Assembly: GCA_963383645.1 (NCBI GenBank)
Contig: OY726566.1
Location: 93,932,529 to 93,996,528 of the forward strand
Length of the DNA stretch: 64,000 nucleotides
From: Muscardinus avellanarius
Taxonomy: Eukaryota > Chordata > Mammalia > Rodentia > Gliridae
Direction: 5' to 3'
The notes under the pieces were generated by a model, which ran no database searches, was not told the origin of the DNA, and worked only from the letters and a program-made list of their open reading frames with translations. Shown in pieces: positions 54,909 through 64,000 of this stretch (position 1 is its first letter; the number at the start of each line of letters is the position of its first letter). The position numbers and the translations under genes are program-made.

Positions 54909-55090
54909 GATATTATATTTCTGGAACTGCCAAGCAGAATTTGAATGATATCAGTGTTTTTCACCACTATCAATCTCCTCTGATTCCCTTCAAATTCCCC
55001 TTTGCATGCTTACGTGGAGGGCTGCTAATTTAAGAGCACTATATCAGTAAGATTTTCTGTAGGGTATATCCACTGTTCACAGCAAAAGAA
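54909..55090 (+). repeat. 180-bp direct duplication, copy 1
   Basis: TCCTCTGATTCCCTTCAAAT and TTACGTGGAGGGCTGCTAAT pair with the copy at 56487-56674. Confidence 0.85.
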
Positions 55091-56000
55091 ATTTTCTTAG
55101 GAAGTCCACCCCAGAGGAAATTCTATAATCAAGGCACATTTGGTAACGTGGTCTGTACACACTTAAAACCCAGCTGCAATGTAATGCAACATTTATTAAG
55201 CACCTACTTGTGTTGTGTAAAATATGGTCCTACGGGATGTAGGTCCTATGGGATGTAGAATATATGTAATTATTCTCTTCCCAGGACCCAAATACATGTA
55301 CATAGTCACACAAAGCAAACCTGGGATTATTTATTAAAAGCATCTTGCAGGTTTGCGAGTCCTATGCCCAGCGCGGCTTGCAGGGTGGCATGATGTGTTG
55401 CTAAGGTCGCATTATTGCAAATACACACAAGCAACTCAGAGTCTGGAAAGACTCCTTGGAGGGACATTTTTTTATTTGCCATAAAGCAGTTTGACCTGAG
55501 CATTTTTTTTTGGGGGGGGGTTAAAGGCAAAGTGATTCTGGCAGACGATGCACCCTTGGATTCTACAGAGACAAGGTGATAAGAGGCATGGGGCTGACTT
55601 CCTGTTGGCAGCCACAGGAAGAACGGGAGGGTGAGGACCCCAGCTTGGCTTTTGTGGAGGTGCCTGAGCACCTCTTACCTTGATACGGTCGCTCTCCTGA
55701 AAAGATGTTAATTTGTTCCAGTTTTATTGTCACCAACTACATAATATTTACTCTTGAGAGTGATGTTATTCCATGGATCGGCTCTTTCCCTACATTAAAT
55801 TAGGAAGTTGATATAATCAGTAAAGCCAATAGAAGACGGTTCTTGAATAACATGGGACGCAGATGCACTGTAACAAACCAAGGCCTTCAGCTCCACCCTG
55901 AACAGCCTGTCCCCTGAAGGCCTGCTCAGGGACACTTGTACACTGTTTTCCATGGGTCATCTGAGACTGCGCACAGCCAACAGGTACCAATTAAATCATT
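55091..56000. other. Intergenic sequence with small tandem repeat
   Basis: It contains two 16-bp units GGTCCTACGGGATGTA / GGTCCTATGGGATGTA (55226-55257) after an L2/MIR-like word (TTTATTAAGCACCTACTTGT). The reverse open frame 55327-55671 matches nothing known. Confidence 0.5.
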
Positions 56001-56436
56001 AGCACACTCAAGCCTGTAATCCCAGCACATGGGAGGCTGAGACAGGAGGGTTGTAGGTTCAAGGTCAGCCTCACCAACTTAGTGAGGCCCTCAGCAACTT
56101 AGTAAAATCCTGTTTCAGAAATTTAAATTTAAAATTTTAAATAGAGCTGGGTGTGGTGGTGCACGCTTGTAATCCCAGCATTTAGGAGGTTGAGACAGGA
56201 GGATCCAGGTTCACGGACAGCCTCAACTACTACTTAGTGAGGCCCTTTGGAACTCAGTGAGACCCTGTTTCAAAATAAAGAATAAAAAATAGGGTGGGGA
56301 GTATAGCTCAGAGGTAGAATGCTCCTGGGTTCCATCCCAAGCACCACAAAAAATAAAATAAAATAAAATAAAATAAAATTTAAAATAGAACTGGGGTGTA
56401 TCTCAGAGGTAGAATGTTCCTGGATTCAATCCCTAG

Positions 56437-56440
<4 letters not shown>
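56001..56440 (+). mobile_element. Old SINE split at its linker by a complete SINE
   Basis: The outer B1 part is 56001-56143 and the outer ID part 56386-56440 (ACTGGGGTGTATCTCAGAGG). The inner full SINE (56144-56380) has its own (AAAAT)n tail, and ATTTAAAATAGA-like sequence lies on both sides. Confidence 0.9.

Positions 56441-56474
<34 letters not shown>
56440..56474. repeat. (ATA)n microsatellite
   Basis: ATA triplets at the tail of the outer SINE. Confidence 0.97.
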
Positions 56475-56476
<2 letters not shown>

Positions 56477-56486
56477 TACTGTTATT

Positions 56487-56674
56487 ATATTATATGGTAG
56501 TGTATTTCTGGAATTGCCAAATAGAATTCAAGTGATTTAATTTCATTTCATTTACCACTATGAATCTCCTCTGATCACCTTCAAATTCCCTTTTGCATGT
56601 TTACATGGAGGGCTATTAATTTAAGGGCACTAGTTCAATAAGATTTTCTACACGGTATATCCACTTTTTACAAT
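56487..56674 (+). repeat. 180-bp direct duplication, copy 2
   Basis: TCCTCTGATCACCTTCAAAT and TTACATGGAGGGCTATTAAT align with 54909-55090, then it runs into a purine tract. Confidence 0.85.
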
Positions 56675-56765
56675 AAGAAGAAGAAAAAGAAGGAGGAGGA
56701 AGTAGAGGAGGAGGAAGAGGAGGAGGAAGAAGAGGAGAAGGAGAAGAAGGAGGAGAAGCAGCAGC
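56675..56765. repeat. Purine tract (GAA/GGA)n
   Basis: About 90 bases of almost pure A/G, ending in CAGCAGC. Confidence 0.95.
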
Positions 56766-57575
56766 AACCGCATAAGACAGCTGTGATGGCAATCGTGTTT
56801 CCCCATTTTCACCTTCACAGTGACAACACTTCCAGGGATTCATTAGAGTTTATTAGGTTTTGATTGGTGAAACCTCAAAAACAATAACAACACACAACAC
56901 CTCATTCACAGTTTCACAGTTTCCCAAGAGCTGAAAGGGTTTGAATAACTTGAACCGCCAGAGTGTTACAACTTAAAAATAGCCTGGAAACTGGTGGCAG
57001 TAAGATGCTGGTAATTCAACGTGAATCCATACGTTTTTGAGACAGAGGCAGATTTTCGATTCCCTCAGGTACCAGGGGTAGGCCACAGCCTAGCTGTATT
57101 TAGAGCGGGAAGGTCCCTGTAGGATCATATCCTGGTGCTCAGAGGAGTCACACCTACTCCCAGCTGGCTCTGCTCTTAAGGCACATGGCTTGACACCTGC
57201 CTGCTCTCCAGTGGTCTGCGGGGGCTGTAAATGGACTCAACAGTTCTCAAAAGCTTAGGCTGAGAAGGACATCACTTACAGAAGGGTTTGCTCCAGCCTG
57301 GGGGTGCACTGGGGAGGTTCAGTAAGCACTCACCCTCGACTGAGGCTCATCAGAAGAAGCTCGCAGTTTGGCCCCATTTTTTAACTATGCCCAGTGTTAG
57401 GACTTTTCTGAACTATGCTTCACGAAGGCCACTTGTCTGTGAGATACTGTGGAAAGTTCTTAGATTGAGCAGCCCTGGAGACTGTCTTCTGGCCTTCACT
57501 GGAACAGAGGTGCCAACCAACTCTGTCGCAGCTCCTGGGAGGGACCCTCCAAAGCTTTGGGATCCGAGTGATACC
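56766..57575. other. Unique intergenic sequence
   Basis: No recognised repeat or exon. Confidence 0.4.
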
Positions 57576-57662
57576 ACTTCCTCCCTCTTTCTCTCCCTTC
57601 TTTCCTTTTCTTTTCTTTTTCTTTCTTTCTTTCTTTTTTTTTTTTTGTGTGTGTATGTGTGT
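57576..57662. repeat. Pyrimidine and (TG)n tract at SINE tail
   Basis: C/T-rich run, T run and short TG run before a reverse SINE. Confidence 0.93.
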
Positions 57663-57663
57663 G

Positions 57664-57836
57664 GGTGGTACCAGAGATTAAATCCAAGGACATCCTACCC
57701 ACACTTCCAAGGCCTATTTTATTTTTTGTTTTGCTGAGGGTCCCGCTAAGTTGCTGAGGCTGACTTTGAACCTGCAATCTTCCCGTCTCAGCCTTCCAAG
57801 TACTAGGATTACAGATGGGTTCCACCACACTGGGCT
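57664..57836 (-). mobile_element. Old B1-dID SINE
   Basis: GGTGGTACCAGAGATTAAAT to TTCCACCACACTGGGCT; strongly diverged. Confidence 0.85.
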
Positions 57837-58371
57837 AGGAATGTCTTTCTTATTCATGGAGAATTCCTTGGATCACACCAGATAATTTATGCTTAATGAG
57901 AGGACTTGGGATGAGGGTCCTCAGTCATGCCAAAGGACCAACCATATAATCAGAGAACTGGGACTCTGGGCAACTATGTGGGAAATGATTCATTCAGTTA
58001 GGTTGATGGAATGAAGTCCTCTCCCTGCGGCACTGAAGGTGGCCTGAGCTTCCTGGGTTGCCAAGAGTCCATGTGTATCATCATGCATCAATGCCATAAA
58101 AACAGGGAAGCTTCTCATTTGGAAACCCCTAGATGCCTCCCTGTGTGTCTCCTCTGGGTTTGGGTCTGATTTGTATCTTTTAGCTACACTAGAACAACAA
58201 TGGTAAACGCATGGCTTTCTTGTGTTTAGTGAGTTGTTCCAGTGAATGATCCAAGCAGGGAGTGGTTTTGAGAAAACCCTGCGGTTGAGTTGGTGTCAGA
58301 AGTCTGGGCTAAGAGTTGCAGAAGACCACGTCCCCGACTTCCACCTGGCCTTACTCCAGGTACCAGGGACT
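57837..58371. other. Unique intergenic sequence
   Basis: No recognised repeat or exon. Confidence 0.4.
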
Positions 58372-58560
58372 TGTACCAGCTTGGGCCGCCATTACAAAAT
58401 ACCACAGACTGGGCGTCTTAGATGACAAGTTTATTTCCTCCCAGTTCTGGAGGCTGTGATCTGAGATTGGGGAACCAGCCTGGGCCACTCTGGCCCCCTC
58501 TCTGGTTGGCAGATGGCGCCTTTTCATGTCCTCTCCCGTTCCTGGGAACGCAGTGTGACG
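58372..58560 (-). mobile_element. MLT1-type MaLR LTR fragment
   Basis: GCCATTACAAAATACCACAG, ACTGGGCGTCTTAGATGAC, CCCAGTTCTGGAGGCTGTGA and GCAGATGGCGCCTTTTCATG fit reverse MLT1. The right end is unclear. Confidence 0.75.
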
Positions 58561-58861
58561 GGGCTACTGCCTCCCAGGCTTTGAGATGCTGAACACCAGA
58601 GAAATTAAATTCCCAATATAACTTTTGGGAACTAGAATAGGGTTGCCGTTATTTTTAGCTCTCCAAGTGGGCCTTAAATAAGATATGTTAATCTGCTTCT
58701 CACAATCAGCACCCTTTCATAAGAAAGGACATTTTAATGCCAAAAGAAGCCGGAAGGGAATAATAACCACAGAATAAAGGACAACCTCCTAGGTTTTGGA
58801 AAACTTCCCAGGCTGACCTTACTTTTTATTATTTGGATCCATCTGTAAAAACTTCATCCTG

Positions 58862-58950
58862 GGGTGGGTGGTGTGGCTCAGTGGTAGAGTGCCTGCTTGC
58901 TTGACACGGCCCTGGGCTGGATCCCAGTACTGCACTCCCACCCTCCCCCA
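58862..58950 (+). mobile_element. ID element
   Basis: GGTGTGGCTCAGTGGTAGAG TGCCTGCTTGC and the B box GGCTGGATCCCAGTACTGC: a tRNA-Ala-like ID unit with an A-rich tail. Confidence 0.88.
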
Positions 58951-59059
58951 AACAAAACGAAACAATCTATCATGGCCCACATCAGATGTGTGCCCTGGGG
59001 AAATGAAAATTATAAAGTGAAATATTTGGAATGAAGGGCCCAGGTTCCAGTCCTAAGTC

Positions 59060-59165
59060 AAACATTGGCTCTGTGAGCTAATCGCAACCTCTTAGTCATA
59101 AAATGGGGGGTGGTGTGGCACGTTCACCTCATAGTTCTGCTGTGAGACTCAGGTGATCTTCTGTA
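59060..59165 (+). mobile_element. MIR-like fragment
   Basis: CTCATAGTTCTGCTGTGAGA preceded by TCTTAGTCATAAAATGGGG is MIR-type. Confidence 0.6.
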
Positions 59166-60017
59166 TGGGAAAGGGCCTATGAATTGTCAAGGAACAGAAG
59201 CCATCACATCCAGGCCGGCTCTGACTCTGGAGCCCATGGATTGGACATATAGCCTGGCCACACCGCGCTGCTCTGGACCTCCCATTCCTTCCCCTTCCTA
59301 GAAGAATCGATGTAAGACTCCAGCCACTGAGAAAATTTGGTTTCCTAAAGATTGTTTGTACAGGCGTGAGTATTCCTTCTCTGTTAATACATAGTACAGC
59401 TTGAAGCATTGCACGGTAGGACACCCAGCTCTGGGGTGATTAGGGAAAGTGCCTTCTGGAGGTGGCATGGTGGGGGCAGCAGGATGGAGCTGGGGTCTGT
59501 GTGTGCAATGACAGTGAATTTTTCTTTCCTTCCCAGGGCCCTGCTCTTGGCTCCCTGGCCTGAGCTCTGCAGAGAGCCAGCCAGGCTGCCCCCTGTGCAG
59601 CTCAGTGCCTCCCTAGGAACCGCTTCTCCATACTGTTCCTGCAGAAGCTTCTTAAATAGGCTGTCCCAGCACTGCCAGACTCCCCTGCACCCTCATCCTC
59701 CTGCTTCAGATGCCTGTCCATTACTTCACACAGGAGGGAAGAAATGACCACGCCACTATCTGTGAAGCTAAAGTTCTCCCAAGAAGTGGCATCTAAACGA
59801 GAGATCCTGCAGGATGTTTGGCCATGGCTCAGTAGAACATGCAGAGAGAGGGAAGGCTGCACATCTGAAGCCCAGACCATCCTGGGCTATCACAGTCCCT
59901 GTAACGGCCATTTGCTTCTGACCTATGTGTCTGACCCAACAGTCTCATTACTGTCCGGCAAAACTCCTGGTCTGTTTTGTCAACCTCCACCAACCCTAAA
60001 GCTAAGAATGCCTAGAG
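59166..60017. other. Unique intergenic sequence
   Basis: Open frames on both strands around 59400-60030 (up to 112 codons) without a recognisable domain. No gene called. Confidence 0.45.
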
Positions 60018-60086
60018 GTCTAGGAGTGTAGCTTAGGGGTAGAGCACTTGTGTAACACGTTCAAGGTTTGGGGCCCAATCACTAGC

Positions 60087-60092
<6 letters not shown>
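60018..60092 (+). mobile_element. ID element
   Basis: AGGAGTGTAGCTTAGGGGTA GAGCACTTGTGTAAC with a degenerate B box and CA-rich tail. Confidence 0.8.

Positions 60093-60140
<48 letters not shown>
60088..60140. repeat. (CA)n microsatellite
   Basis: About 53 bases of CA at the ID tail. Confidence 0.98.
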
Positions 60141-60141
<1 letters not shown>

Positions 60142-61180
60142 TCTATGACATCTGAAACCTACTAACAAATATCCCCCTTTCCCAACACATTCCTGGCTCT
60201 TCTTTGCCCCTGTCTTCTCCTGTTACATTTCCCCATTACCTCTCCCCTTCCCTGTACCTGACATAACACCCCCCCACACCCCTTGGACTGTCTGCCAGGG
60301 AGATCTTGAAGCTTGGCCATGTCTTCCTTGTTCTTCCCTGCTCCTCCACATTCTCTCAACACCTCTCTAGCTCTAGACCTTCTCTCTCCCTCCTCCAGGG
60401 GAGACCTCCTCTCTCCCAGGTACACCTTCAGTGTACAGTAAGGAGTCTTGACTGCTTGACCCAAAGATGTAGCCCTGTGCAAACTGATCCCCACATCCAG
60501 GCTTTAGAAAATCTATGCTTTCTTGGCCCTCCGTCCATTGGCTCAGTGAAAGTGGTTTTCTTGGTAGCCCAAGGAGAATGCTGAGTGACTCTGGCACTGG
60601 TGGCCACAGTCTGCTCCAGGATGGAGGCCTGAGGCCCTGTGGGTTCCGCAGGGCAGGCGTGATCTTGCAGGTGTCTCTAGTCCCCTTAACCCAGCAGCCA
60701 CATTCACCACTCCTGACTTTATTGGCTATGGGATGGCCACTGACTCAGGTCAGTGGAAACCAAATGGGCCACTGGGGAAAGTCCAAGGTATACCAATGGA
60801 CACCACCTGAACCTTCAACCAGAGAACAATTAAATCACACTGCTTGAGGGTCACTGGATGAAGAGTGACTAAGGCCACCTGTGGGGTATTCCTGGGATCT
60901 ACAGCATTCTCTGAGTATAAGACGGTGTGGACCATATACCATTCACTGAGGGTCCCTTTGCCCTGCTCACTGCTTTACACAGGCTTCTGCTTTAGTTTTA
61001 GGGTGGGGGTTTGGGCATGGCTGGGGTAGCTGGTTTACTGAGACTTCCCCCTTCCTTCATAAGCTTCCCTGTGCCCACTGGCTAGCAGGGGCAAGGTGCC
61101 CTCGAGGACCTACACAGTATTTCTGTATAAAGCTTTGTTTCAGCTAGTATTCTCTCTGTTGTAATTGAAAATACCTGACC
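60141..61180. other. Unique intergenic sequence
   Basis: About 1 kb, C/T-rich at the left; no recognised exon or repeat. Confidence 0.45.
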
Positions 61181-61181
61181 A

Positions 61182-61362
61182 CTAAGGGCATTCTACCTCT
61201 GAGCTACACTCCCAGCCCTATTTTTTATCCTTTATTTTGAAACAGGGTCTCACTGAGTTGCAAAGGGCCTAAGTAGCTGAGGCTGTCCTCCAACTGCTAT
61301 CCTTCTGTCTCAGCCTCCCAAATGCTGGGATGATTACAAGTGTGCACCACCACACCCAGCAA
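61182..61362 (-). mobile_element. Old B1-dID SINE, 3' truncated
   Basis: GGGCATTCTACCTCTGAGCT through GTGCACCACCACACCCAGC; the tail side is missing. Confidence 0.9.
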
Positions 61363-61985
61363 TAAACAGAACTTCTGAGCCCATGTGTTCAGAAGACTCA
61401 TCACCATGTGTTCTAAAGGTTGAGATCATGAGCTCAGAGGACAGTGTTAACTCAGCACTTGTGTACCAGTGCACAGACACACTTCAGGATGCCACAGAGT
61501 GAAGATCTAAGGTAATTAAGGTAGTGTGGTCTTTACTTGAGCAGAGCTGGCAGGCGACAGGAACAGGGGAGAATCAGGGACAGCCAGGAGGACTCGGCAA
61601 TGTCCTGGCTTCTCCTGCGATGTCCAGCCCCTTCCCCTTTCCCACAGTGAGACAGTCCTCTGGGCTCTGTGGTGGAGCAAGCCTTCAGAGGTGTTCCCCA
61701 CAAACACACACAGAGCCCCTCAGAGCCTTCCGTGATGCCCTCTTGGTGCGCTGATGAGGAGGCTGCGTGTGCTGTCCCCTGTCCCATGGAAGTCAACCTG
61801 GGCCTGTGACAATCAAGACCATGTGAGCAAATCCTCAGCTAATGTCAGGACCTGGCACAAGTCCTTTTAGACCTTTGTGGGTCCTGTCAGAGGGTCTTGG
61901 AAATCAGAGGCCCCTGATGACCTTGGTTGCTACTTGGCCTAAAAGAAATGTTCACCTCAGGTTTGTGGGTTTTTAAAAATTGTGG
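61363..61985. other. Unique intergenic sequence
   Basis: No recognised repeat or exon. Confidence 0.4.
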
Positions 61986-61988
61986 CAG

Positions 61989-62197
61989 AACTGGGCATGG
62001 TGATGTACGCTTGTAGTCCCAGCATTTGGGAAGCAGAGACAGTGACACTGCATTTCACAGACAACATCAGCTACTACCTAGTGAGGCCCTTTGCAATTCA
62101 GTGAGACCCTGTTTCAAAATAAAGAATAAAATATAGGGCTGGGGGTGTAGCTTGGAGGTAGAATGCTCCTGGGTTCCATCCCCAGTACTGAAAAAAA
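61989..62197 (+). mobile_element. Old B1-dID SINE inside L1M
   Basis: ACTGGGCATGGTGATGTACG to CCATCCCCAGTACTG. TTGTGGCA repeats on both sides as a short target duplication. Confidence 0.9.
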
Positions 62198-63090
62198 GTT
62201 GTGGCAAAATATACATGACATACAACTTATTATTTTAGCCTTTTAAAAATGAACAATTCATAGCCTCAGTACTGTAGTGAGACTTTAAGTACCCTTCTCA
62301 ATACAAAAAATAAAAAGGGCTGGTAGCACACATCAGAGGTAAGAATGTCCTTGGGTTCAATCAAGTACAACACACACAAAAAATAAAGATGTACAAGTCA
62401 ATGGCATCAGGTACATTCACAATGTGGTACATCTGTCATCGCTATTCATATTTCAACCTCCCAAACTGAAATTCTGTCTCCATTAAACACTAACTCCCTG
62501 TCCTTACCTCTTCCAGCCCCACCTCCGGCCATTATTAGTCTACTGTCGATGACTGTGAATTGGCCTCTTCAGGGGACCTCTATAGGAGTGAACTCATACA
62601 AGGACTTTGTGACTGGCTTATTTTATGTATCATGATGTCTGCAAGCACCATCCATCTTGAAGCCTGGGTTAGAATGTGGCTATTTACTAAGGCTGAGCAA
62701 TGCACCACCGCGTGTATGTCCCACATTTTGTTTAGCCTGCCTTCCGTCGAGGGACCTTTGGGTTGCTTTCATATATGGGCCAATGTGAATAATACTAATT
62801 CCATTTACACCACTTATACCAATACGAACATGGGTGTACAAGTACCTCTTTGAGTTCTTTTCAGCTTGTCTTGGCGTAAGCAGTCTTGCTGGGTCATTCG
62901 GTTATTCTATGATTCACATTTTCAGGAACGGACATGCTGTTTTCCACAGAGGCAGCACTAGTGTACCTTCCCATCAACAGTGCACAAGGTTCCGATTTCT
63001 TCACATCCAACACTTACTTTCTGGCTTTTTTGTTTTGTTTTATAATAGCCATCCTAAAGGGTATAGAGTTTGTGGGGCTTTATCCTTTCC
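62198..63090. mobile_element. L1M 3' fragment split by a SINE piece
   Basis: GGCATCAGGTACATTCACAA, CCCACATTTTGTTTAGCCTG, GGGTTGCTTTCATATATGGG and TATAATAGCCATCCTAAAGG occur in L1M order. Confidence 0.75.
62265..62390 (+). mobile_element. SINE right half inside L1M
   Basis: AGTGAGACTTTAAGTACCCT, a linker AATACAAAAAATAAA and GGGCTGGTAGCACACATCAG; 5' truncated. Confidence 0.75.
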
Positions 63091-63100
63091 TTTTTGCCTC

Positions 63101-63120
63101 TCTCTCTCTCTCTCTCTCTC
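63101..63120. repeat. (TC)n short microsatellite
   Basis: Twenty bases of TC. Confidence 0.9.
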
Positions 63121-63224
63121 AGTGTCTCAAGCTGGAGGAGAGCTGTGATCTATGTGGGGGCTTGAGTCCTGATCCACCTGGAGTCCCTGACATCCTGCCA
63201 AGCACTCACAAGGGAAAAACTATC

Positions 63225-63440
63225 CTTTAAGGTTGAGTTTTGCAGCTGTGGCTCTACTGACATTTCTGATTGGGTATTTCGTTCTTGCTCTGTGCATTGT
63301 AGGGTGTTTAGCAACTTCCTTGGGCTCTACCCACCAGATGTCAACAGCAGCACCTTCCTGCTCTCAGTTGTAAAATCAAAGATGTCTCTAGACTTTGCCA
63401 AATGTGCCTGGGGTACCAAACAGCCCCCCTCCATGGAGAA
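63225..63440 (+). mobile_element. hAT-Charlie MITE (MER5B-like)
   Basis: CTCTGTGCATTGTAGGGTGT, TAGCAACTTCCTTGGGCTCT, ACCCACCAGATGTCAACAGC and CTTTGCCAAATGTGCCTGGG are words of a common MER-type element; exact family uncertain. Confidence 0.7.
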
Positions 63441-64000
63441 ACACCAGCCTAAGTCATCACTACCTAGAGTCAGTCTGACACATCAGAGAGGCGAGGTCTG
63501 CCCAAGTCCAGACACCTAGCCTTATGATCCTCAGTTCCAAGAGGCCCCTCATCTCAGTTTAGTTTTGTGTTTTCCCCATCACTTAAATGTTGAGTTCACA
63601 GCACTATGATATAGCCGCCCTGCAGAAAACTGGAGTGTTTGTGTTAGGCCACTAGGGGGCCCTGTTGATCAAGAAAGCCTTCAATTTATTGAGCAATTAC
63701 TGCTCAAAAGACTCAGTTCACAAGCCTAAAAACACCTGGTCTCCTCACCTAGGCCACCACATCACACCCACGTGGGCACCAAGGAAGACTACTAGCTTCC
63801 CTGCCCACATACTTCCACATTCCAGATTGTTTTTTTATGACACTTACCTCCCTCTGAGGATGATTTTGAAGGCCATCAGTAAATCTAAACAGCTGGAATA
63901 AAAATGTTCAGCCTAAAATACCTCAACTACATTAGGATGTGAAATTATAATGCAATAAAAGTATATAAAAATAATTTGCCTTTGTGTCGCCAGTCCTACT
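63441..64000. other. Unique intergenic sequence with a CTCF-like site
   Basis: No exon recognised to the window end; carries the motif at 63646-63664. Confidence 0.45.
63646..63664 (+). promoter_or_regulatory. CTCF-like binding motif
   Basis: AGGCCACTAGGGGGCCCTG matches the CTCF consensus at about 15 of 19 positions, plus orientation. Confidence 0.65.

Noticed and set aside
58862..58950. tRNA-like sequence with A and B boxes
   Set aside because: It is an ID retroposon with an A-rich tail and no cloverleaf that I can fold; the same holds for the ID units at 12693, 38683 and 60018.
1..64000. CRISPR arrays, operons, phage or bacterial mobile systems
   Set aside because: The window is mammalian. 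Regular repeats are microsatellites and SINEs, with no spacer-repeat structure or bacterial gene order.

Overview
The window is nuclear DNA of a mammal, almost certainly a squirrel-type rodent (Sciuridae: ground squirrel, marmot or tree squirrel). The main reason is the dominant repeat: about 60 copies of a chimeric SINE that joins a 7SL/B1-like left part (CGGGCGTGGTGGCGCACGC...) through an A-rich linker (CCCTGTTTCAAAATAAA) to an ID/tRNA-like right part (GGTGTAGCTCAGAGGTAGAA...GGGTTC.ATCCCCAGTACC). This is the B1-dID type of SINE known from squirrels. Two ages are visible. A younger subfamily has the linker CCCTGTTTCCAAATAAA and a right part reading CCGGAGGTAGAAGGGCTTCC on the element strand. 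An older one has CAAAATAAA and GAATGCCCCTGGGTTC. MIR, L2, L1M, MLT1/MST-type MaLR LTRs and Tigger/MER-type DNA transposons complete a normal mammalian background.

One protein-coding gene is supported. Positions 2024 to 16097 on the minus strand carry the first five coding exons of SLC35B4, the Golgi/ER nucleotide-sugar (UDP-xylose / UDP-N-acetylglucosamine) transporter. The exons are 16021-16097, 9318-9431, 6661-6763, 4962-5011 and 2024-2105. They join in frame to 142 codons with GT/AG borders, and an in-frame stop lies 11 codons upstream of the ATG. The remaining exons must lie left of position 1. A CpG island of roughly 15.75-16.46 kb covers the first exon and promoter and carries a perfect CRE palindrome, a GC box, an ETS-type site and two ZNF143/STAF-like boxes.

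From about 16.5 kb to 64 kb I find no coding exon. In other mammals SLC35B4 is followed on this side by a long intergenic space before the AKR1B cluster, and no AKR1B exon is recognisable here. This part holds dense SINE clusters (16.6-25.9, 48.5-49.3 and 56.0-56.4 kb), MaLR LTRs (26.1, 37.6-38.4, 44.3, 46.5-47.5 and 58.4 kb), L1M fragments (23.9, 25.9-26.9, 27.4-28.2, 34.3, 41.3 and 62.2-63.1 kb), DNA transposons (18.2-18.8, 43.1-43.9 and 63.2 kb), long purine/pyrimidine tracts (25.5, 42.4, 46.7 and 56.7 kb) and repeat-poor stretches (28.5-30.1, 35.0-37.0, 39.0-41.3, 44.6-46.2, 47.5-48.5 and 49.3-50.8 kb) that could hold regulatory elements. Three strong CTCF-like motifs occur at 28.9, 33.3 and 63.6 kb. 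The two on the left and the one on the right point in opposite directions.

I see no new biological system. The most unusual local structures are a 48-bp near-perfect palindrome at 245-292, a compound double SINE that shares one 16-bp target duplication (3579-3950), repeated nesting of SINEs at the linker of older SINEs, an LTR nested inside an opposed MLT1, and three short direct duplications (37.0/38.9, 50.9/51.8 and 54.9/56.5 kb). Repeat names come from memory of family consensus sequences, not from a search; repeat borders are good to about 5-15 bases unless a target duplication is given.
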